DNA of 64,000 nucleotides from Lachnospiraceae bacterium (lineage in GTDB: Bacteria; Bacillota; Clostridia; Lachnospirales; Lachnospiraceae). Position 1 is the stretch's first letter, and every line of letters begins with the position of its first letter. Positions 35,678-44,033 of this stretch are shown in pieces. Both the position numbers and the translations under genes were made by a program. The notes under the pieces are model-generated. The model was not told the origin of the DNA. It did not search any database and saw only the letters and a list, made by a program, of their open reading frames with translations. The stretch is from the NCBI GenBank assembly GCA_020860755.1, contig JAJBTQ010000033.1, positions 105,467 to 169,466 of the forward strand. The letters run 5' to 3'.

Positions 35678-35742
35678 ATTATATGCTATCTGCCGTTTTC
35701 TTTCATTCGCTTTCAGAGAATTTTGGAGAGGTAATTATCTGC
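35678..35742 (-). promoter_or_regulatory. Promoter region of the second PhlG-like gene
   Basis: Minus strand TATAAT (35683-35678) with ATGAAA as best -35 (17 bp). The heptamer GCAGATA occurs twice on the minus strand, at 35687-35693 and 35736-35742, 49 bp apart; these could be activator sites. The leader to the ATG is about 70 nt. The rest of the 279-bp gap holds only the ferredoxin-gene terminator. Confidence 0.4.
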
Positions 35743-35789
35743 AAATTTTCTTTTTTTGACAAACACACCCCCTGCTGCAAAAAAGAAAA

Positions 35790-35833
35790 ATAAAAAAGAA
35801 CTGCTGCCCGGCGCTCATACCGGACAGCAGCTC
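35790..35833 (-). terminator. Terminator of the flavoprotein-ferredoxin operon
   Basis: Stem CTGCTGTCCGG / CCGGGCAGCAG (one wobble), 8-nt loop, followed by TTCTTTTTTA on the minus strand. Confidence 0.88.
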
Positions 35834-35878
35834 TTTCATACATACTATTTTTCTTTTAGATTTTGGTAAAGAAATGGA

Positions 35879-36067
35879 TCAAATGATCTTGATCGCAGCG
35901 ACGGCGCACTCTGCTACCGCCTGTTTTGCCTCCTCTTCAAGCTCCGGGGTAATCTCGTCAACTAAGACGTCAAAGCAATGATCCTCATAGTTTCTCTTGA
36001 ACAGATTCGGGAACATATCCTCACAAATCCCACATCTGATGCAGTAATCCGCAATTTCTATCTTCAT
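35879..36067 (-). CDS. Small single-cluster ferredoxin
   Basis: 62 residues. Cysteines C9-x2-C12-x2-C15 (CIRCGIC) plus C54 (AECAVAA) would bind one 4Fe-4S cluster, as in monocluster ferredoxins; the proline usually after the last Cys is replaced by Ala, and C31 is extra. It starts 2 bp after the flavoprotein stop, so the two are translationally linked, and it is probably the direct electron donor or acceptor of that enzyme. Confidence 0.85.
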   Translation of the reverse strand: MKIEIADYCIRCGICEDMFPNLFKRNYEDHCFDVLVDEITPELEEEAKQAVAECAVAAIKII

Positions 36068-36069
36068 AA

Positions 36070-37629
36070 TTATGCCTCTCCTTTCACATATGCAGCCGCA
36101 GACTCACCTGCAACCATTCCTGTCGACATCGATCCATATACCGTACCGCCTACGTTGATCGGCGGATCTCCCATCATGCTGGCAAGTGCAATGTCGCCGC
36201 CCGCATAAAGGCCCTCGATCGGGTAGTCATTTTTGTCGACGACATTTGCGTTCTCATCAATGGCAAGACCGCCGAGCGTGTCGTAACCGCCGGCAAAAAT
36301 GCGGAAGCAGTAAATGTGTCCGCTCTCCTCCTTAACCGGTTTGATATACTTCGGATTTGTCTTAAACTCTTCGTCGTATCCTGTCTCAGCAGCTTTGTTA
36401 TATTTTTCCAGAGTCTTCTTGAGGCCGTCCTCGTCGATGCCCATGTATTCGCAGACTTCGTGGATCGTGTCAAAGTGGCACATATGCTTATTGCCCTTCG
36501 CGATCGCCTCGTCCATCTGTCCGCGGATATTTTCGATCGTAACACCGCGGAAGATAAAGTACACATAATCGTCTTCCACATGATCACTCATCCCCTGTGC
36601 CGTGTCCTCATCGAAGATCATGTAGCAGCACATATTCGGGCAGTTTAATGCGAGAGAGCTCGAAATAGACGAATGGTTGCTGGCCATTTCCTCATTGATA
36701 AAGCGCCGTCCCAGCTCATTGACGCGCAGATACGGCTGCTCTGTAATTACCTTGATCTGATTGGCCGGGATCCAGCGGATATTGGGGCCGAGTCCAACGC
36801 CGGGATTCGGCACCTGCGGATCGCCGCCTAAGCCAAAACCGGTCTTTTTCCCGCCTATCTCCCAGACCGCCTTATGTCCGTCTCCGTCCTGACAGCTGTC
36901 TAAGAACGTGATGATTACCTGTCCGCCATCTTTGTAGCAATCTTCAAATTTTGTGTTGACAACGCCTTCCTCTTTCATCATCTCGAGATTACCGCTGAAG
37001 CCGCCGGAAGCAACGATCAGGGCCTTGCAGGAAATGTCGATCTCTTCTCCGTCCTTATCGTAAGCGATGGCTCCGGTCACCTTTCCGCTGTTGTCATCAC
37101 GGATGATCTTCTTGATCGGTGTCGAGAAATAAAACTCTACTCCCTGCTTTTTCAGCATATTGTAGAGTCTAAGCATTGCCAGCGAAAAAGCGTGACCTGC
37201 CTGCCCGCGGCCGTTTAAGAAATAGATATCCCCGACATCCAGCCCGTTGGCATGTCCCATTGTGTAACCGCGCTGATTGCCGTAATCAGACGGCTCACGG
37301 TTGACGACCATCGGTGCTTCAATTTTCAGCTGGTTGAGGAACAGATCCGGGAATTCCGCAGTCTCCTTGATTGCCTTGCTGACCAGCCCCAGATTAGCGG
37401 AATAGTTCGAATGGCGAGCCAACACGTCAAACGCGCTCTTCTGCGCTTCCGGAGTGTCCGGTGTGGAACAAAAGCACATGGGGCAGTTGGAGACTGCTCC
37501 GCCTTGCGCCGGATATTTTTCAAATATCGCCACGTTTGTCACACCGGCGTTTACCAACTTGTATGCCGCGCCCATTCCGGCAACACCGCTGCCCATGATC
37601 GCGACATCTACGCTTACTTCTTTACTCAT
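36070..37629 (-). CDS. FAD-dependent oxidoreductase, fumarate-reductase flavoprotein-like
   Basis: 519 residues of the FAD_binding_2 family. N-terminal dinucleotide motif VAIMGSGVAGMGAAYKLV, GGFSGN in the middle, the conserved LGRRFINEEM segment, and a C-terminal FAD loop EGLYAGGDIA with GGTVYGSMSTGMVAGESAA. No signal peptide and no heme domain, so it is cytoplasmic and soluble. Relatives include fumarate, urocanate, acrylate and cinnamate reductases and ketosteroid dehydrogenases. With its ferredoxin it probably reduces or oxidises a C=C bond. Start at 37629 with AAAGGAG upstream; the longer frame to 37779 is not supported. Confidence 0.82.
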   Translation of the reverse strand: MSKEVSVDVAIMGSGVAGMGAAYKLVNAGVTNVAIFEKYPAQGGAVSNCPMCFCSTPDTPEAQKSAFDVLARHSNYSANLGLVSKAIKETAEFPDLFLNQLKIEAPMVVNREPSDYGNQRGYTMGHANGLDVGDIYFLNGRGQAGHAFSLAMLRLYNMLKKQGVEFYFSTPIKKIIRDDNSGKVTGAIAYDKDGEEIDISCKALIVASGGFSGNLEMMKEEGVVNTKFEDCYKDGGQVIITFLDSCQDGDGHKAVWEIGGKKTGFGLGGDPQVPNPGVGLGPNIRWIPANQIKVITEQPYLRVNELGRRFINEEMASNHSSISSSLALNCPNMCCYMIFDEDTAQGMSDHVEDDYVYFIFRGVTIENIRGQMDEAIAKGNKHMCHFDTIHEVCEYMGIDEDGLKKTLEKYNKAAETGYDEEFKTNPKYIKPVKEESGHIYCFRIFAGGYDTLGGLAIDENANVVDKNDYPIEGLYAGGDIALASMMGDPPINVGGTVYGSMSTGMVAGESAAAYVKGEA

Positions 37630-37654
37630 AAAACCTTTTCTCCTTTCGTTTTTC

Positions 37655-37774
37655 ACCTGAATCAGGTTATACTTCCAACCTTTGAGAAAGAGCATACCAA
37701 AAATGAGGGAAAGTAACAGTGGCGAAACGGTGCAAAATACACAATTTTTCCTTGCGGAAAAGTGCACTTTGCAC
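37655..37774 (-). promoter_or_regulatory. Cluster of palindromes upstream of the flavoprotein-ferredoxin operon
   Basis: Two related 13-bp sites: GTGCA-CTT-TGCAC (37762-37774) and GTGCA-AAA-TACAC (37730-37742), centres 32 bp apart or about three helical turns. Next to them is TTTTCC-TTGC-GGAAAA (37746-37761). A separate perfect palindrome, ACCTGA-A-TCAGGT, lies in the leader (37655-37667). The minus-strand promoter candidate TATGCT has a weak -35. This looks like an operator array for a local regulator, probably the PucR-type protein encoded just upstream. Confidence 0.5.
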
Positions 37775-37837
37775 ACCACGCGGGAAAGACAAGGTAATCG
37801 CAGTGATTAAAAGGAATTTAAGAATAGAATAATCGTG

Positions 37838-39379
37838 TTACCGGGGATCTGAATAGAGATCGATCATGGCACAAAGCGCCAGCTTCTGCTTTACTTCCGG
37901 ATCCGAGAGACTGATATGCCAGCGCTCCTCCGCAGTCTGAACAGCCTTCCGCACGCTGTTGCGGTGCAGAAACAGCTGTTCCGCCGCGTGGGTGGCATTA
38001 CAGTCACAGGTGAGATAGGTCTGTAAGATCCCGCAGAAATTAGTGCCATGCTCCGCATCGTATTCTTTCATGCGGATATAGAACTCCGGATACAGACAGG
38101 AGATCGGCATTTCTTTTTCCAGAGCGGAAAACAGATGATGAAAAAAGATATTTTTATAGAGACAGTATCGGTCTTCGTTTTCCAAAAACCGCTGCGCCGC
38201 TTTTGCCTGAAGAAACGCATAGGACAGCCCGGTGATGTCGAAAAAGACATTGCTGATCCCAACGGAAAAATCATAGTTCTCAAGGACATGGTTTATATGT
38301 TCCATCTCCCACTGACTGAGCGCCTCATCCAGCTCTCCCTCCGGCCGAAGGATCTTTAAAAGACATAGCTGCCCGTTGTAGATAAACGGCATGATATCGT
38401 GCATGTCTCTGGCAAGAGATCTCGCGACAAACGGCATCGGCACGTTTTCCTGCCCGCGAAATGTCAAAACGCAGAGTGCGAACCGCCCCTTTAAGGTCAG
38501 CCCTTCCATATTTTGCAGCTGCTCCTCCACCTGCTCGTTAGAGACAGCGTCGGGAGTCATCAGATTCATCAGGAAGGTCTCATACATTCTCTGACCGTAG
38601 CGGGAAGTCTCATAGTCCCGCTTCAGACAAAAGCTGATGTTCTCGGCAAACAGGCGAAGCAGATCCAGGTAGCCCTGTTCCGGTTTTTCGTCCCCGTGAA
38701 GCACACTGGCATAGCCGAGCAGAACCTGATCGCTGTAAAAATTCAGATAAATATCTGTCTGATCCTTGCCTCTGACTCCGGTCAGGACAAGGGGAGAATC
38801 CTTTTCCAATCGATCCAGGATCTTTCTTTCCCGGATCCTTGCCATCATATCGACATCCGTATAGCCTTTTTGGACCGTGCGCTCATAATCGCTGTACTCC
38901 CCTTCCACTTCTTTTGTAAATGCCAGGACATTGAATGTCGCGTCAAATATGAGCACCGGATACTTTAAGAGTTCTTTGCTGATATCCAGAAGATCCTGCA
39001 CGCTTCTCCCTTCCAGCGCCAGGATATGCATCTTCTTATCCCACTCCTGAAGCTGGCTGAAAATATCCACGATCCGATTCACCAAAAAAAGAACGTCATA
39101 GCACTCATCCACCAGGATCAATGTACATGGCAGTGCTTTCAGTTCCTTTTCAGGGATATCGATATCTTTTACCGCAAGAAAAACGAGCTCATCGGTGAGC
39201 AGCTCCCTGTTTTCCAGCAATTCTTTCAGGCTGGCGATATACAGGCACTGCGCCGTGAGCTCCATATCTGCAAAAAACGCTTTGACCCCCATAAACGAAT
39301 CTTGTTCCTTATGTCTGCAAAGAACTTCCGGATGCAGGGATCGGATAAAATAAAGTAAAATGTCAAGCGTCAGTCTCAT
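37838..39379 (-). CDS. PucR/CdaR-type transcriptional regulator (2)
   Basis: 513 residues. The C-terminal helix-turn-helix is in LQTYLTCDCNATHAAEQLF followed by LHRNSVRKAVQTAEERWHIS. A preceding CdaR GGDEF-like region and an N-terminal sensor block (HILALEGRSVQDLLDISKELL) match the layout of regulator 1, but overall sequence is divergent. It is 30 bp after the solute-binding protein gene, so they are probably cotranscribed, and it faces the palindrome-rich region of the flavoprotein operon. Confidence 0.83.
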   Translation of the reverse strand: MRLTLDILLYFIRSLHPEVLCRHKEQDSFMGVKAFFADMELTAQCLYIASLKELLENRELLTDELVFLAVKDIDIPEKELKALPCTLILVDECYDVLFLVNRIVDIFSQLQEWDKKMHILALEGRSVQDLLDISKELLKYPVLIFDATFNVLAFTKEVEGEYSDYERTVQKGYTDVDMMARIRERKILDRLEKDSPLVLTGVRGKDQTDIYLNFYSDQVLLGYASVLHGDEKPEQGYLDLLRLFAENISFCLKRDYETSRYGQRMYETFLMNLMTPDAVSNEQVEEQLQNMEGLTLKGRFALCVLTFRGQENVPMPFVARSLARDMHDIMPFIYNGQLCLLKILRPEGELDEALSQWEMEHINHVLENYDFSVGISNVFFDITGLSYAFLQAKAAQRFLENEDRYCLYKNIFFHHLFSALEKEMPISCLYPEFYIRMKEYDAEHGTNFCGILQTYLTCDCNATHAAEQLFLHRNSVRKAVQTAEERWHISLSDPEVKQKLALCAMIDLYSDPR

Positions 39380-39409
39380 ATTGTCCCGCTTCTTTCACAA
39401 ACTGTCTGT

Positions 39410-40744
39410 TTACCAGTATACCAACGGAGTAGCGGAAACCCAATATTCCTCAACCTCTCTGGCAAGCTCCTCCCGGGATATGTTGCCGGCCAGATAGTCC
39501 TGCATGATCCCGCCCACGATATTTTGATGATCATCCGGAGCGTAGTCAAAGGTCGGAATCAGGTTCCCTGCATCGGCGTAGACCTTTACGTCATTGGCCA
39601 GCGGATTCGAACTGACGAGTGTATTATTCTGGAACGGGGATACAAGGCTGCAGGTTTCGGTCACAAAGCTCTGTCCCTCATCCGAGTAGACCAGCCAATT
39701 AAGAAAATCGAGCGCAGCCTCGCGCTGCTCATCCGTGGTGTACTCGCTGCCGTCTACAATGATATATTGCGTCACGCCGCCGACGAGCTTGCCGGTATAA
39801 TCATCCTCGACATCCTGCGGGATTGGGATTAAACCCATATTTTCCGTGTACTCATCATAGGTAATGTAATCAGCCCACTCCCAGGTGCCGCCGAACTTGA
39901 AGGCCGTCTCTCCTCCCGCGATCGCCTGAAGGACTTCCGTGTCACTCGCTTTTATCGGACTTTCTATAAAATAATTATAATCCATCAGGATATCAAAGGT
40001 ATCGATGAGCGAGTTGAACTTCTCATCGTCCTCCAGATTCACATCACCATTGTAAAGATCTTGGATAAACTCATCCGTGTCGTCACGCTCCTCATAGACG
40101 TGCTGGAAAAAATGATATCCCAGGGACCAGTCCGCTTTCTGGACCACTGTCGGGTATTCCATCCCGTCCGAGACAAGTTCGTCTAACAGGGTGATAAAGT
40201 CTTCCAGGTAGTTAATGTCAGACGGATCAAATATCTCACCGGTTGTTTCTTCGATCGCATCCGCGTTATATATAATACCGCGTCCCTCAATGCAGAAGGG
40301 AAATCCGATCAGCTTGTCATCCTCATACAAGGCATATTCCGTCTCGGAGGCCCAGTCCTGATTGCTTAAGTCCAGCCCGTATTCCGCGCCGATCCCATGG
40401 ACGTCTGATGGATTGACCATAGCGATCGTGTAGGGATTTCCTGTCGCATATCTTGTGCTGAGGTAGGATGTCACCGCTGTCGAGGGACAATCAGCCACAA
40501 TCTTCACCCCGTACTCCTCCTCATAGGCAGCCATGGCATCCTGAATCTGTTCCAGGATATCATCTTTGTTTACAAAGAATGTGATCGTAATTTCGTCAGC
40601 TGAAGATGCCGTCTCAGCGGATTCATCCGCCGAGGTATCCGCGCCGGCAGATTCACTTTCACCGGCACTGCTCCCGCAGGATGCCAGAGAAAGAGTCAGG
40701 GCGGATGCCAAAATGACTGTTAGGATCTTTTTTGCATGCTTCAT
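39410..40744 (-). CDS. Orphan extracellular solute-binding lipoprotein (ABC type)
   Basis: 444 residues. Signal peptide with lipobox LASC and lipidated Cys at residue 23, then a Ser/Glu/Asp-rich linker. The body is a family-1 solute-binding fold (ITITFFVNKDDILEQIQDAMAAYEEEYG at the start, EWADYITYDEYTENMGLIPIPQD mid-protein). These proteins usually deliver sugars or oligosaccharides to ABC permeases, but no permease or ATPase gene is adjacent. It is followed 30 bp later by a PucR regulator, so a sensing role is possible. Confidence 0.88.
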   Translation of the reverse strand: MKHAKKILTVILASALTLSLASCGSSAGESESAGADTSADESAETASSADEITITFFVNKDDILEQIQDAMAAYEEEYGVKIVADCPSTAVTSYLSTRYATGNPYTIAMVNPSDVHGIGAEYGLDLSNQDWASETEYALYEDDKLIGFPFCIEGRGIIYNADAIEETTGEIFDPSDINYLEDFITLLDELVSDGMEYPTVVQKADWSLGYHFFQHVYEERDDTDEFIQDLYNGDVNLEDDEKFNSLIDTFDILMDYNYFIESPIKASDTEVLQAIAGGETAFKFGGTWEWADYITYDEYTENMGLIPIPQDVEDDYTGKLVGGVTQYIIVDGSEYTTDEQREAALDFLNWLVYSDEGQSFVTETCSLVSPFQNNTLVSSNPLANDVKVYADAGNLIPTFDYAPDDHQNIVGGIMQDYLAGNISREELAREVEEYWVSATPLVYW

Positions 40745-40781
40745 GATGATTTCCTCTCATTCATTATAAAAACACGGTTAA

Positions 40782-40810
40782 ATTATAGCAAAAATATCTG
40801 CAGAAAACAA
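40782..40810 (-). promoter_or_regulatory. Promoter of the solute-binding lipoprotein-PucR2 unit
   Basis: Minus strand TTGTTT (40810-40805), 17-bp spacer, TGC-TATAAT (extended -10; TATAAT at 40787-40782). Confidence 0.75.
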
Positions 40811-40842
40811 GGTGGCAGGAAAGCTTACTAATGTCTTTTGCA

Positions 40843-41817
40843 TCACATATATTTCCCGGCAAACGCAGTCACGGTCTGCTCGTACTGCTCAGGATAATAG
40901 GCCTGGCTCTTGATATGCGTGGCATTCGGAAACAGCACCCGTTCCTTTTCACCGGCGCAGGCGTCATAGAGCTCTTCGTTCATCCAAAGCGGAACAAAGT
41001 TGTCTTTTTCGCCGTGAACAAAAAGGATCGGTACTTTTGCATGCTTTACCGCCTCCAGGGCATCGGATCCCTTCATGTCAATGTGGTGGCAGATTCTCAG
41101 ATACTGAAGCATCGGCCAGAGTGTGATCCCCCGAAGCCACTTCGGCAGGGGAAGAAGGTTCCAGAGCTCTGTGTAAAAATCAATGTACCCGCTGTCTGAC
41201 ACAATGCATTTGACATTGTCCGGAAGGGTATCTTTTCCGGACATCATAAGCACAGTGGCAGCTCCCATGGACTGTCCCTGCAGGGCAATGTGGATGTCCT
41301 TACCGAACTCTTGTCTCATAAAATTCAGCCAATCGATGCAGTCGTCCGACTCATGCTGCGCAAAGCTGATCATCCAGCCCTTACTGCTGCCGTGTGCGCG
41401 GTGGTCAACTAAAAAGACACTGTATCCGCGTTCCAGCCAGATCGGAACGATCTCGGCAAACTCGAACCCGGCGAGCTTGCTGCGGTAGCTGTGACTGCAA
41501 AAGACATATCGGTCGGGTCCCGTCCGGGATGAGGCAGTATCCCCGGTCTTATAAGACGCCGGCCGGATCAGGTATCCGTGCAGTGTCTTCCCGTCCCGGC
41601 TCTTGATCGTGTACTCTTTGTCAACTCTCTCCTTTAACGCATTTCCACTCGCGGTGAGTTTCTCATTCATCGACTGTTCCGACGGGATGACATATTTCTT
41701 TAAAGTCTTTAGGTGGATCCCTTTGTTGGCGGCGATATTGCCCGTAACAATGCCAAATAAAATGACAAATATAACAAATACAATTAAAACACGAACCAGT
41801 ACTCGAATGATCAGCAT
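40843..41817 (-). CDS. Membrane-anchored alpha/beta hydrolase
   Basis: 324 residues. An N-terminal transmembrane helix (VLIVFVIFVILFGIVTG) is followed by an alpha/beta hydrolase domain with the nucleophile elbow GQSMGAATV, the acid in HGEKDNFVP and the base His in ATHIKS. It resembles YqkD-like cell-surface serine hydrolases; substrate unknown. Its start overlaps the recN stop by 7 bp, so it is the last gene of the nusB-recN transcript rather than part of the catabolic island. Confidence 0.88.
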   Translation of the reverse strand: MLIIRVLVRVLIVFVIFVILFGIVTGNIAANKGIHLKTLKKYVIPSEQSMNEKLTASGNALKERVDKEYTIKSRDGKTLHGYLIRPASYKTGDTASSRTGPDRYVFCSHSYRSKLAGFEFAEIVPIWLERGYSVFLVDHRAHGSSKGWMISFAQHESDDCIDWLNFMRQEFGKDIHIALQGQSMGAATVLMMSGKDTLPDNVKCIVSDSGYIDFYTELWNLLPLPKWLRGITLWPMLQYLRICHHIDMKGSDALEAVKHAKVPILFVHGEKDNFVPLWMNEELYDACAGEKERVLFPNATHIKSQAYYPEQYEQTVTAFAGKYM

Positions 41818-43484
41818 TGTTCCGCCAGCTCCTTCATCTCCCGGGCGTTTAAGCAGACCGCGTCGGTGATACGGGCGCCGCCGAGCATCCGCGCGAGTTC
41901 CATGATGCTCTCCTCCCGGTTTAACGGTCGGATCTCAGAGATCGTGGATGACTCATCCGACGTCTTCTCGATCAGGAAGTGATGATCCGCCATGGCTGCG
42001 ATCTGCGGCAGGTGTGTGATGCAGATGACCTGGTGATCCCGTGCGGTCTGTTTGATCTTTTCCGCCACCATCTGAGCCGTCCGCCCGCCGATGCCGGCAT
42101 CGATCTCATCAAAGATCAGTGTCTCAATCTCATCGTTCCCGGCGAGAACTGTTTTAAGGGCAAGCATGATGCGGGACAGCTCACCGCCCGAGGCGATATT
42201 GTCCAGCGGTTTTACCGGCTCTCCCGGATTGGTCGAGATAAAAAAGCGGGCATCATCCCAGCCGTTTGCCGTATAGTGATCCAGCTGTTCAAATTCCAGG
42301 CTCAGCTGTACATCTTTAAAATTGAGATCCTTAAGAGCCCCCCGGATCTCTTCCGTGAAAGTCTCCGCCTCAGCCTTTCGGATCTCACTGACCTTTAAAG
42401 TAAGCTCCCGAAGCGCTTCCTCGGCCTTGTCATACCGCGCCTCGAGTTCCCGCCGATATTCTTCATAGTGCATCAGTTTTTCAACTTCGGCCTCTTTTTG
42501 CTCCTTCTGTTCTAAGATCTCCTCAATCGTTTTGCCGAACTTTGTCTTCAGATGGTTGATGAGATTTAAGCGCTCCTCTGTCTGTGCAAACAGTTCGTCC
42601 GAAAACTCAAAATCTTCCAGATATCCGGCCAGATCCCGGTTGAAGTCGCCGAGCAGGCTGTCGATCTCCTGAAGCTGATCCGCAAGGGCACCCGCCTGTT
42701 CGTCGTAGTCAGTCGCCGCGAGAAGAGCCCGCAGCGCCCGGTCGATCTGATCGGAGGCGCTGTCGTTTCCACCGGCGCAGTATTCACGGCACTCTCCGGC
42801 CGCGTCCAGGATCTTTCTTCCGTTTGACAGGCGCTTAAATTCGGCTTCCAACTCCTCATCTTCACCCGGCTGCAAATGTGCCTGGTCGATCTCATCGATC
42901 TCATATTGTAAAAAAGACAGCTCTCTGGCCTGCTGTTCCTCATCCAAAGAAACTTCCTCCAGACTTTTTTTGCACTCGCTGTAAGTGCGGTAACTCTCCG
43001 CAAGAGCGGCAAGTTCCTCTTCAAGCTCCCCTTTTGCGTAGGCGTCCAGATAGCGCAGGTGATTTTTCTGCGTCAGCAGGGACTGATGTTCCTGCTGCCC
43101 GTGAATGTCGATGAGCAGCGAAGCCGCCCGGCGCATCACGGCAGCGGAGACCGTCTCCCCGTTGATCCGACACACACTTCTGCCGCCGGCAGTGATCTTG
43201 CGGCTTAAGAGGAGCTCTCCGTCCTCGGGAAAGAGATCCATCTCATTTAAAGCAGCAACCGTATGGGGAAGGTTGACGGAAAAAGTCAGCTCTACGAAAG
43301 CGTCCTGTGCATTTTCCCGCAGCATGTCCCGCGGCACTTTCTCGCCGAGTGCCAGATGGATGGAACCGATGAGGATGGATTTCCCCGCGCCTGTCTCACC
43401 GGACAGGATATTGAGACCGGGTCCAAACTCCACCTCTGCCTCTTCGATAAGTGCCAGATTTTTTACATGCAGATTCTGTAACAT
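41811..43484 (-). CDS. recN: DNA repair protein RecN
   Basis: 557-residue SMC-like ATPase of recombinational double-strand-break repair. Walker A at LSGETGAGKSILIGS, a central coiled coil, the ABC signature IASGGELSRIMLALK, and Walker B ETLIFDEIDAGIGG. Length is normal. Downstream of argR in the conserved Firmicutes order. Confidence 0.97.
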   Translation of the reverse strand: MLQNLHVKNLALIEEAEVEFGPGLNILSGETGAGKSILIGSIHLALGEKVPRDMLRENAQDAFVELTFSVNLPHTVAALNEMDLFPEDGELLLSRKITAGGRSVCRINGETVSAAVMRRAASLLIDIHGQQEHQSLLTQKNHLRYLDAYAKGELEEELAALAESYRTYSECKKSLEEVSLDEEQQARELSFLQYEIDEIDQAHLQPGEDEELEAEFKRLSNGRKILDAAGECREYCAGGNDSASDQIDRALRALLAATDYDEQAGALADQLQEIDSLLGDFNRDLAGYLEDFEFSDELFAQTEERLNLINHLKTKFGKTIEEILEQKEQKEAEVEKLMHYEEYRRELEARYDKAEEALRELTLKVSEIRKAEAETFTEEIRGALKDLNFKDVQLSLEFEQLDHYTANGWDDARFFISTNPGEPVKPLDNIASGGELSRIMLALKTVLAGNDEIETLIFDEIDAGIGGRTAQMVAEKIKQTARDHQVICITHLPQIAAMADHHFLIEKTSDESSTISEIRPLNREESIMELARMLGGARITDAVCLNAREMKELAEQC

Positions 43485-43565
43485 GGAGCAGCCTTTCTAC
43501 TCTCTCAAGTTCCACTTTTGCATAACAGTCTGCCGGAAATCATACAAACAGGCTGTTTTTAACGC

Positions 43566-44015
43566 TTACACAAGCAGTTTTCGAAACTGCCTCATCAAAG
43601 ATACCGTATCCTCCACGGTCCGTACCGCGCACATGATCGTGTCATCCCCTGCGATGCTGCCCACGATCTCGTGGCAGTTCATCGAATCGATCGCGGCGGC
43701 AACAGCCATAGCCATACCGGAAACGGTCCGGATCACCAGGATGTTCTGCGCCATATCGATGGAAACAACACCGTCAATAAAGACCCGGTTGTACTTCTCG
43801 TTCATCTCCTCCCCTGTATCGGAGAGCAGAATATATTTTTTCCCTCCGCCCTGTGCGGAGACTTTTGTCAGTTTCAGTTCTTTGATATCCCGGGACACAG
43901 TGGCCTGTGTGGTCGGAAAACCTTCGCGGTTTAAGAGTTCGCAGAGTTCTTCCTGCGTCCCCACGTCCACGGTCCGGATAAGTTCCAATATTTTTGCGTG
44001 CCGCTTTTCTTTCAT
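43566..44015 (-). CDS. argR: Arginine repressor/activator
   Basis: 149 residues. The winged helix-turn-helix has GFPTTQATVSRDIKELKLTK, and the C-terminal arginine-binding hexamer domain has AAIDSMNCHEIVGSIAGDDTIM. Regulates arginine biosynthesis or catabolism. Located between nadK and recN as in many Firmicutes. Confidence 0.96.
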   Translation of the reverse strand: MKEKRHAKILELIRTVDVGTQEELCELLNREGFPTTQATVSRDIKELKLTKVSAQGGGKKYILLSDTGEEMNEKYNRVFIDGVVSIDMAQNILVIRTVSGMAMAVAAAIDSMNCHEIVGSIAGDDTIMCAVRTVEDTVSLMRQFRKLLV

Positions 44016-44033
44016 AAAACCATACTCCCCGTA

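Noticed and set aside
26546..40744. A mobile element carrying the catabolic island
   Set aside because: No transposase, integrase, insertion-sequence ends or flanking direct repeats were found, so acquisition by transfer stays unproven.
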